Positions 28,591 through 35,765 of a stretch of DNA of 64,000 nucleotides are shown here, one piece after another. Numbering within the stretch: the stretch's first letter is position 1; every line of letters starts with the position of its first letter. The stretch covers positions 17,823-81,822 of the forward strand of contig NZ_VFUA01000019.1 of NCBI RefSeq assembly GCF_006440735.1. The letters run 5' to 3'. The DNA comes from Mesorhizobium sp. B2-7-1. GTDB taxonomy: Bacteria > Pseudomonadota > Alphaproteobacteria > Rhizobiales > Rhizobiaceae. A program made the translations under genes and the position numbers. The notes beneath the pieces are model-generated. The model ran no database searches. It was not told the origin of the DNA and worked only from the letters and a program-made list of their open reading frames with translations.

Positions 28591-30786
28591 TCAGTCGTCC
28601 TTGTCCTTCGGCGTCTCCGGTCCCTGGAAGTTCCGGAACGACATGCCGCCGGCGCTTCCGAGGTTCTCGATCGGCAGCCCCAGATCCTTCATGAGGCCGT
28701 CCACGAAGGCGACCTGGGTGCGATATTTCATGGCGGAATTCACGACGCGGTCCGTCATGTTGCCGCCGCCCGAGCCACCCTCGGCGGTCCCGAGGGTCTC
28801 GGACGGGCTGTTGAGTCCGGGCAGGCCGTCGACCTGAAGGATCTTGATCGACTCGATGTTCTCCATCGGCTTGACCGTCTCGCGGATGATGCTCGGCAGG
28901 TTCCGGACGAGGTTTTCGTAGATGGCGCTGCGCCTGCTGGCGTCCGAGCGGGTGTTCTCGGACTCGTTGAGCATGCGCTGTCCGGCGGCGTCCTTGGCGT
29001 AGCGGACCTCGGCCGCGTTGGACTCGGCGATCTCGGCCAGCGCCCTGAACTCGGTCGCCTCCTTCTCGGCCTTGGCCGAAGCGACGACGCGCTGGGCGTC
29101 GCGCTCGACCCTCGACGAGGACTGGATGAGCTCCACCCGCTTGATGCGTTCTGCCACTTCCTCTTCGCGGGCGCTGTTGATCTGCTCTTCCATCTCGACC
29201 TGCTTTTTCAAGGCCTCGGCGGCTTCGGTCTTCGCATAGGCCTCCTCGATCGACTTGTTGATGACCGCGATGAGGCGCTCCTTGTCGACGATCTCGACCT
29301 CTTTCTGCTGCTCGATCTCGTACTTGTCGACGAACTTGCGCGCCGCGATGCGCAACTCGTCGATCTGGCGGTTGGCGGCGATCGAGGCGTCCTGGATCTC
29401 CTGGAACGCCTTGGTCTCGGCAAGCTTGATCTTCTGGTTCTTCTCGATCTCGAGCTGAACGATCTCCTCGTCCACCCTCAGCCGCTCGACATCCACATCG
29501 TAGCGTTTCTGGAGGCGAGCCTTTTCCTGATCGGCCTCGGCGAGCTCGCTGCTGATGCGGACCTCTTTCGACTTCGCCACGACCAGCAATTCGATCGCCT
29601 TATCGGTCTCGATGCGATGCGCCTCGGTCTCGCGCTGCTTCTCCAACCTGGCCTGGTCGACTTCGGCGGTGGACGTCGTCTCGATGATCGACAGCTCCTG
29701 GCGGGAGCGGATTTCCGACTCCTTCACATGCTGCTCGTTCTCGATCCGCTCCGCCTCGACTTCGCGGCGGTTCTGGATCCGCTGCATGTCCAGCTGGCGC
29801 CGCGACATGATCTCGGTCATTTCGGTCTCTTGCTGCTTCTTGATCTCCAGCGAGCGCACCTCCGATTGGGTGTTGATCCGTTCGGAGTCGATCAGACGGT
29901 CCTTGGCGATGCGGATCCGCTCGGCTTCCTGCTCACTGCGGATCCGGGCGTTCTGAATGCTGATCGTGGAGCTCGACCTTTCGGCCTCGATGTCGGCGAG
30001 TTGGGTGGCTTTGCGGATTTCGATCGCCTGCGCCTGCTCGATGCGGGCGTATTCGAGGTCGCGTTCGATCTCCAAAGCTCGCTGCTCGGTTTCGAAATCC
30101 TTGAGCTTGATGCCGATCCGCGATTCGTTTTCGATGCGGTTGCGGAGCAGGCGGCGCTCTTCGATCTGCTCGGTCAGCTGTGTCAGACCTTCGGCATCGA
30201 AAGCGTTCGAGGGATCGAACACGGAAATGTCGGTCTGGTTGAGGCTCGTCAGGGAGGCGTTCTCCAGCTCGAGGCCGTTCGACCCGAGGGTCGTCGCCGC
30301 GAGGGCCGCCACCTCGCTCATGTAGCGGCCGCGGTTGGTGTGGATTTCATCCATCGTCATCGTCGACGCGATGGCCGACATCGCATCGACGAACCGGCCT
30401 TGGACGATCTCCTTCAGCGCGGCCGGATTCTGGGTGCGCTCGCCAAGGGTGCGGGCGGCGATCGACACGCCGGCTTCCGTCGGTACCACGCGCACGAAGA
30501 ACTCGGCGACGATGTCGATGCGCATCTTGTTCCTGGTGATCAGGGACTGCTCGCCGAGCCGGCGGATTTCCACCGGGATCGCGTTCATGTTGACACGCGT
30601 GATGTCGTGGACGATCGGGATGATCAGCGCGCCGCCGCCCATCACCACCCGCTCGCCGCCGAGGCCGGTGCGCACGAAGGACTGGTCCTTGGACGAGTGC
30701 CTGTACAGCCAATGCAGCAGATAGACACCGATCGCGATGATGATCGTTACGAGAATAACGACTGCAATCACATCTGAGCCATTCAT
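28591..30786 (-). CDS. Flotillin-like SPFH-domain protein with very long coiled coil
   Basis: A 731-residue protein: one N-terminal transmembrane helix (residues about 5-28), an SPFH/band-7 domain to about residue 200 (DITRVNMNAIPVEIRR, MSEVAALAATTLG), then roughly 400 residues of charged heptad-rich coiled coil (many EAERI/EIEK repeats), and a Gly/Ser-rich C-terminal part. Flotillins form oligomeric scaffolds on inner-membrane microdomains. I use ATG at 30786, with GGAGG 8 bp upstream. Bacterial flotillins of about 500 residues usually pair with an NfeD-family partner; none is seen here. Upstream by 59 bp lies the rhodopsin-like gene. Confidence 0.85.
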   Translation of the reverse strand: MNGSDVIAVVILVTIIIAIGVYLLHWLYRHSSKDQSFVRTGLGGERVVMGGGALIIPIVHDITRVNMNAIPVEIRRLGEQSLITRNKMRIDIVAEFFVRVVPTEAGVSIAARTLGERTQNPAALKEIVQGRFVDAMSAIASTMTMDEIHTNRGRYMSEVAALAATTLGSNGLELENASLTSLNQTDISVFDPSNAFDAEGLTQLTEQIEERRLLRNRIENESRIGIKLKDFETEQRALEIERDLEYARIEQAQAIEIRKATQLADIEAERSSSTISIQNARIRSEQEAERIRIAKDRLIDSERINTQSEVRSLEIKKQQETEMTEIMSRRQLDMQRIQNRREVEAERIENEQHVKESEIRSRQELSIIETTSTAEVDQARLEKQRETEAHRIETDKAIELLVVAKSKEVRISSELAEADQEKARLQKRYDVDVERLRVDEEIVQLEIEKNQKIKLAETKAFQEIQDASIAANRQIDELRIAARKFVDKYEIEQQKEVEIVDKERLIAVINKSIEEAYAKTEAAEALKKQVEMEEQINSAREEEVAERIKRVELIQSSSRVERDAQRVVASAKAEKEATEFRALAEIAESNAAEVRYAKDAAGQRMLNESENTRSDASRRSAIYENLVRNLPSIIRETVKPMENIESIKILQVDGLPGLNSPSETLGTAEGGSGGGNMTDRVVNSAMKYRTQVAFVDGLMKDLGLPIENLGSAGGMSFRNFQGPETPKDKDD

Positions 30787-30845
30787 GAGAATATCCTCCA
30801 CTTAACCGCGTGCGCCGGGCGTGCCGGCGCGAAGATTGACAGCCC

Positions 30846-31535
30846 TCAGAAACGCTCCTCGCCGGCGACGGCGAGGACGATCATCGAGACGGCGATGAGA
30901 TTGACAAGGTCGGCAACGGTATAGAGCACGATGACGGGCGCCACGTGGCCGGTGCCGATGACGACGTCCACGAAATGCAGGATCGGGTAGATCGCCCAGC
31001 CGATCGTCATGATCAGCCTGATCCAAAAATAACCGAGCCGGATCGGCCGCGTCGACTTGCCGACGGCGTCGGCCATGGCGCCGAAATACGACTCGCCGAG
31101 GATATAAAGCCAGAAAGCGATCGACAGCAGCACGCCAAGGGTCGGGTTGAAGATCCGCGCGTCGCCCAGGTAGCGGGAGAGGACCATCAGGATTGCCGCC
31201 GCCAATGTCCGCCAGAACACTCCGACAGGCACTTTCCCGGCGATGCGTGCGAAGAAAAACAGCGATGCGACCTGCATCGGCTGGACGACGAACCAGGCGA
31301 CGTATCGGGAGGCGGCGCTGAGCTGCTGGCCCGCCAGCCAGATGTTGGAGGCGGCATAATATTCAAGACCCGACGCCAGCAAGGCAACGCCCGAAAGCGC
31401 CAGCGGGATGCGCCACCGCTCGGAGGTCCATGTCAGGCCCAGCATCGCCAGGGCGGCTGTGGCGAACGTGGCGAGGGTCGCGACGCTGAGCGCGGTGCTG
31501 ACCACGGCGCTTGATTGAAAGAGTGTTCCAAACAT
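30846..31535 (-). CDS. Microbial-rhodopsin homologue lacking the retinal lysine
   Basis: A 229-residue protein with seven hydrophobic helices. Helix C reads RYVAWFVVQP, matching the proteorhodopsin helix C pattern RYxDWxxTxP; helix F has GWAIYP, the W..YP hallmark; helix G has YTVADLVNLIA against proteorhodopsin YNLADFVNKIL. In this alignment Arg77, Tyr78, Trp81, Pro86, Trp180, Tyr183, Pro184 and Asp209 are kept. The Schiff-base lysine is Leu213, the proton acceptor Asp is Ala80, the helix C Thr is Val84 and the donor Glu is Ser91. It should therefore not bind retinal covalently or pump protons. It begins 9 bp after an ABC permease gene, with AGGGA upstream, inside an operon that ends with a flotillin. 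Confidence 0.82.
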   Translation of the reverse strand: MFGTLFQSSAVVSTALSVATLATFATAALAMLGLTWTSERWRIPLALSGVALLASGLEYYAASNIWLAGQQLSAASRYVAWFVVQPMQVASLFFFARIAGKVPVGVFWRTLAAAILMVLSRYLGDARIFNPTLGVLLSIAFWLYILGESYFGAMADAVGKSTRPIRLGYFWIRLIMTIGWAIYPILHFVDVVIGTGHVAPVIVLYTVADLVNLIAVSMIVLAVAGEERF

Positions 31536-31544
31536 GGGCTTTCC

Positions 31545-32945
31545 CTAGACCTGGGCTCTGATGTGAGGGGCGCGGCCGTAGAGCGCGACCATCGGCAGGA
31601 TCAGAAGACCGAAGATGAATTGTTGCCATTCGTATTTGAGCCCGATGCCGATCAGAAAGGCGCTCAGGACCTGCAGGACGAGAACCCCGATCACGGTGTA
31701 GCCATAGCCGCCGTACCCGCCCATCAGCGACGTCCCGCCGATCACGACCGCGGCCAGGGTCGTGAAAAGATACTGGTCGCCGACCCCGATGAAGCCGCCG
31801 CCGCTCCAGCCCAAAAGCAGGCATCCGGTCAGGGCGGCTGAAAAGCCGCTGATGGCGTAGGCGATCGTCCAGTATTTGAACTCGGAAACGCCGATCAGCT
31901 TGGCCGAGCGGCGGTTCCCGCCCAGAGCGTAAATGTAACGGCCAAAGGCGGAGTAGCGCAGCCCGACGATGACGATGATGGCGATCGCGATCCACAAGAG
32001 AATGGTCGGCGGCACCGCGAGGCCGAAAGTGCGGCCGTTCATGGCGGCGAGATTCTGCAGCCACTTGGGAACGGTGCCGAAAACATTGCCGCCGAACGAC
32101 GATCCGATGCTAGTGAGAATCTGAACGAGCCCGGCGATCGAGAAGCCCATCCCCAATGTCAGGATCAACGCCTGGCCCTGCAGGCGGTAGGACAGGACGC
32201 CATTGAGGAAACCTAGTGCGGCGCCGATCGCCAAGACGAAGGCGACCGCCAGCCACGACGGAACACCGAGCCCGATCAGGAACAGAAGCCCGATGTTCGA
32301 GGAGCCGATCACGAACGGGATCGACAGGTCCAGGCCGCCGAGCAGCGCCACCAGCGTCTGCCCGACACACGCGATGCCGAGGAAGGCTGCAAACAGCAGT
32401 ATCGCCTTGATGTTGGCGGCGGAAAGAAACCCGTTGATCGTGAAGGAGCTGATCACGATCAGCGCCAGCAGAACGATCAGGCCGATAAAGGCGCTGCGGC
32501 CACGGGCGAAGCGGTTGCTGACCTTGAACGCAAAGACCAGAATCGCTTCCAGCAAAAGGAAGGCGATGAGGTTGCCGAGGGTGCGGAATGACGGGACCGT
32601 GGCGGTGATCAGAAGGTACACGATCAGCATCACCGCCATGGTGACGATCAGCACCCTGTTGCCGGACCAGACGCCGCCGACGCCGGCCGGCGCCGCATTG
32701 TCCGTTTCCGGGGACGGCGCGCGGGACTCGAAGATGACAGCGACATAATTGATCAGCCAGAACAGCACGGCCGCCAGAACGATCGTGTAGAGGATGACGA
32801 TCTGGGCGCTGATCCCTTGCCAGAATCCAAGCCCGAAGCTGATCGCGGCAACAACGAAGGTCGCGGCAAGGTTGAACCATACCAGGGCGCGTGATCGCGG
32901 AACGAAAAGGCCGCCGCGTCCACCCTCGCCGAACATCTCGCTCAT
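31545..32945 (-). CDS. ABC transporter permease, ribose/sugar type
   Basis: A 466-residue permease of the RbsC class (BPD_transp_2), longer than the usual 320-340 because of two or three extra N-terminal helices and a hydrophilic loop near residue 80-95. The core begins about residue 115; VGQTLVALLGGLDLSIPF and the late loop VVIGGTSLMGGYGGYGYTVIG are family marks, close to RbsC-type ISGGIDLSVG and LGGxSxxGGxG. Its start overlaps the stop of the preceding permease (ATGA). Together they form the channel of the importer fed by the binding protein at 38040. Confidence 0.87.
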   Translation of the reverse strand: MSEMFGEGGRGGLFVPRSRALVWFNLAATFVVAAISFGLGFWQGISAQIVILYTIVLAAVLFWLINYVAVIFESRAPSPETDNAAPAGVGGVWSGNRVLIVTMAVMLIVYLLITATVPSFRTLGNLIAFLLLEAILVFAFKVSNRFARGRSAFIGLIVLLALIVISSFTINGFLSAANIKAILLFAAFLGIACVGQTLVALLGGLDLSIPFVIGSSNIGLLFLIGLGVPSWLAVAFVLAIGAALGFLNGVLSYRLQGQALILTLGMGFSIAGLVQILTSIGSSFGGNVFGTVPKWLQNLAAMNGRTFGLAVPPTILLWIAIAIIVIVGLRYSAFGRYIYALGGNRRSAKLIGVSEFKYWTIAYAISGFSAALTGCLLLGWSGGGFIGVGDQYLFTTLAAVVIGGTSLMGGYGGYGYTVIGVLVLQVLSAFLIGIGLKYEWQQFIFGLLILPMVALYGRAPHIRAQV

Positions 32946-34318
32946 GGCGCGCTCCCCGAGGATTGTCCCGTCGCCAAAGTCCCGGGAACGTGGCTTTGCT
33001 CGCCGACGACCACGAACAGCAGCAGGATGAGCGCCGAGACGAAGACATAGATGAAGGCGCCAAGGCGCACCGAAGCGGCCTCGGCCACGATGGCGCGGAT
33101 CGTGAAGGTCAGCACGGCGAGAACGGCGGCGAAGCCGAAGACGGTCTTCTGCAGCGTCGTCAAATCGGGCAGGACCGAGCCGCTTCCCGACTGCATGACC
33201 GGCAGCAGCAGATAGCGGGTCATCACGTCCGCGTCCTGCTTAAAGGCGCCGCCGGCGACCGCCACCACCGCATAGGTATCGCGGGTGCTGACATAGAGCA
33301 TGATGCCGACGACAACGCAGCCCAGGACCACAAAGGCCGCAAAGGGCGAAATGAAATAGAGGTATCGCCCGATGACCGGCACCAGCAGGGTCAAGAGCAG
33401 CGACAGAACCAGGATCAATCCATAGAACAGCTGCGTCACGAAGGCTTGCGTGGCGCCGAAATTGAAGGTGGCCAGGACATAGCCGATCAGAAAGAGGTTG
33501 AGCGCTCCAAGCAGCCCGCCCGCCACGCCACCGCGGCCGCCGGACAGGCTGACCCCGCCCAGCACCAGGGCGGTCACCGCCGTCAGCGTCATCGTGGTGC
33601 CCTGCGTCGGATCGCCGGACGCGATCAGCGCCGTGTAGCAGATCGCGCCAAGGCCGACGAAAAGCCCGGCGATGACGTGGGCGCCGACCCGCACCACATT
33701 GATGCGAACGCCGCTCGTATAGGCCGCGCGCTCATCGTAGCCCATCAGGCGCAGGTTCGCGTAGAACGAGGTCATGGTGAACAGCAGCCAGGCAGCGATG
33801 GCCAAGAGCACGATCAACAGGACCGGCGAGAAGATCGTGTTGCCGATGCCCCATGACGCCATCCATTCGGGCGCGGTGCCGCCAGGTCTTGGGAGGATGA
33901 CGAGATTGATGCCGGTCAGGGCCAGAAAACCGCTGAGCGCGACGATGATCGGCTGGACGCGCACGAAAATGATGATCAGGGCGAAGAAGAGTTGATAGAG
34001 AACGCCGATCCCCAGGGCGACCAGGAAGACGCCGAAGGGGCCGGTCACGATGCCAAGGCCGTTGAGCTTGACGATCGTGACATTGATGAAGGCGAGCAAT
34101 GGTCCGACCGCCAGGTCGACCGTGCCACGCCCCGCCACCGCCAGGGCCATGAGCGAGAATGTCGCCAGGATCAGGGGCGCCGACACGATGATCGCGCTGC
34201 CGAACCCCGACAAGGAGACGAGGTTCGGCCCCCTGATGACCGCGGTGCTCAAGAGCAGCGCGATCAGCAGGATCGGGACCAACAGGTAGGTGTTTTGGGA
34301 ACCCCTGGACTGCGACAT
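32942..34318 (-). CDS. ABC transporter permease, ribose/sugar type
   Basis: A 458-residue multi-pass permease. The RbsC-like core contains LAVAGRGTVDLAVGPLLAF near residue 60 and VLGGVSLSGGRGGVAGGLLGA near residue 255, after which there are additional C-terminal helices not found in standard RbsC proteins. The ATG at 34318 is preferred over a TTG one codon upstream. It starts 29 bp after the hydrolase stop and overlaps the next permease by 4 bp. The extra helices at opposite ends of the two permeases are unusual and appear complementary. Confidence 0.85.
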   Translation of the reverse strand: MSQSRGSQNTYLLVPILLIALLLSTAVIRGPNLVSLSGFGSAIIVSAPLILATFSLMALAVAGRGTVDLAVGPLLAFINVTIVKLNGLGIVTGPFGVFLVALGIGVLYQLFFALIIIFVRVQPIIVALSGFLALTGINLVILPRPGGTAPEWMASWGIGNTIFSPVLLIVLLAIAAWLLFTMTSFYANLRLMGYDERAAYTSGVRINVVRVGAHVIAGLFVGLGAICYTALIASGDPTQGTTMTLTAVTALVLGGVSLSGGRGGVAGGLLGALNLFLIGYVLATFNFGATQAFVTQLFYGLILVLSLLLTLLVPVIGRYLYFISPFAAFVVLGCVVVGIMLYVSTRDTYAVVAVAGGAFKQDADVMTRYLLLPVMQSGSGSVLPDLTTLQKTVFGFAAVLAVLTFTIRAIVAEAASVRLGAFIYVFVSALILLLFVVVGEQSHVPGTLATGQSSGSAP

Positions 34319-34347
34319 CAACTTTGGTCTTCCGTTGCCAGCGCAAC

Positions 34348-35304
34348 CTAGAACTCGATGACCTTTCGGCCTTCACCCGGTCGCTCGCCGCGGCCCGCGG
34401 ACCTGCTGTCGGACACGCTGCGTCCCGACAGGGCATTGCCGCCCTGGCCGCGGCGTTCAGGGTCCGCGCTGAGGATTTTCTTCAGCACGGGGGTGACGAC
34501 TTCCTTGAACTTGACTGGATCCTCCGAGGTCGGGAAGTGACCGCCGCCGAAGATGATGCATTCCGAGTTCTTGACCTTCTCGGCGGTGCGCTGGGTCATT
34601 TCCGGCGTGCAGGCGAAATCGTACTCGCCGGTCAGGAAGTAGATCGGCACCTTGCCGGAAATCTTCTGGCACTGATCGCGGAAGTCCGAATCGACGCTGT
34701 AGAAATACAGGTCGCCCTTGAAAATGCCGGGGCCGCCCTGCGCGTAGTACCACCAAGTCTCCCAGCGGTAGTCGTCAGGCGACTGCGGGGCCATGAGGCC
34801 GAACACCGAGGTGGCGACCACTTCGCCGCCATGGATGTGGGGATGATGCAGCGGATCGATCCACCAGCCCGGGGAGTAGTCGCAAGCCTCGAGGGCGATG
34901 AAGGCGGAGAATTCGCTCTCATAGCGCAGCGCCAGCGCCAGGCAGATGTTGCCGCCCATCGACTGGCCCATGAGGACGGGCTTGCGCAGGTCGAGCGCGC
35001 GGCAGAACGCCACGATGAACTCGCAATAGAACTTGGTGGTGAGCTTGTATTCATCTTCCATCAGGTGGAAGTCCGCCGGCGGGATCGACTTGCCGTGCCA
35101 GGGCATGTCGAACGCGATGACGCGGAAATTGCTGCTGATGTCGGGATCGCACAGCTGATGCCGGTACTGGCGGCCGTCGGTGCCGGCGGTGTGCAGGCAG
35201 ACCATCGGAATGCCCTCGCCATGTTCCTCGTAGTAGGTGCGGTACGTCTTGCCTTCGCACTGGACATAAACGTAACGCCCGACAATGGGATCGTGTGTAT
35301 TCAT
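34348..35304 (-). CDS. Alpha/beta hydrolase
   Basis: A 318-residue alpha/beta-hydrolase-fold protein with the likely triad Ser115 (GQSMGG), Asp229 (GEYDF) and His256 (GGGHFP). The oxyanion region is HTAGTDGRQY near residue 38. There is no signal peptide, so it is cytoplasmic. The last 45 residues are low-complexity and charged. GGAGAG lies just before the ATG. It is embedded between a small SCP2-like gene and two ABC permease genes, so it may hydrolyse an ester, lactone or amide brought in by that importer; the substrate is unknown. Confidence 0.85.
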   Translation of the reverse strand: MNTHDPIVGRYVYVQCEGKTYRTYYEEHGEGIPMVCLHTAGTDGRQYRHQLCDPDISSNFRVIAFDMPWHGKSIPPADFHLMEDEYKLTTKFYCEFIVAFCRALDLRKPVLMGQSMGGNICLALALRYESEFSAFIALEACDYSPGWWIDPLHHPHIHGGEVVATSVFGLMAPQSPDDYRWETWWYYAQGGPGIFKGDLYFYSVDSDFRDQCQKISGKVPIYFLTGEYDFACTPEMTQRTAEKVKNSECIIFGGGHFPTSEDPVKFKEVVTPVLKKILSADPERRGQGGNALSGRSVSDSRSAGRGERPGEGRKVIEF

Positions 35305-35325
35305 GACAACTCTCCTGCGCTGCCG

Positions 35326-35730
35326 TTAAACTTGTCGCATCAGCGAGAGCATACGCGTCAGCGCCCGCAGATTCTGCCAGAAGGGGAGCGAATTGCCCTC
35401 GATGATCAGCTGCTTGTGCAGCGGATGCGCCATCGCCCATATGTCGTTGAACATCGGCGGGGGGATTTCCTGGGCGAATTTCGACCAGGCGCTGCTCGGC
35501 GCCTTCAGCCAGAATTCCACGCCCATGTCGTTCGGCGTGAGGCCCTGGGCGATCTTCTGGATCTTGCCGCCCCGAACGTCCACCAGATATTCGGTGTCGT
35601 CGAAGCCGAGGACGAACTTGCTCGTAAAAAAGCGTCCGATCACCGGCAGGATGCGGTCATCGTTGACCTTCCTTGCCCATCGTTCGATCCACTCCAGATC
35701 AAAGCTGCTCCTGCTTCCATATCTACTCAT
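35326..35730 (-). CDS. Small protein, possibly SCP2-like lipid-binding
   Basis: A 134-residue soluble protein starting at an ATG with AGGAGG 5 bp upstream; the longer open frame is not supported. The alternating pattern (FVLGFDDTEYLVDVRGGKIQKI, then VEFWLKAPSSAWSKFAQ) resembles the SCP2 sterol-carrier fold, but the likeness is weak and I would not rely on it. It lies 21 bp before the hydrolase gene in the same operon and may deliver or sequester a hydrophobic substrate. Confidence 0.6.
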   Translation of the reverse strand: MSRYGSRSSFDLEWIERWARKVNDDRILPVIGRFFTSKFVLGFDDTEYLVDVRGGKIQKIAQGLTPNDMGVEFWLKAPSSAWSKFAQEIPPPMFNDIWAMAHPLHKQLIIEGNSLPFWQNLRALTRMLSLMRQV

Positions 35731-35765
35731 ATGATCCTCCTGATTGGGGAATTCCTGACCCGTTC

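Noticed and set aside
30846..31535. A functional light-driven pump
   Set aside because: Lysine, proton acceptor and donor are all replaced, so covalent retinal binding and proton pumping are not expected.
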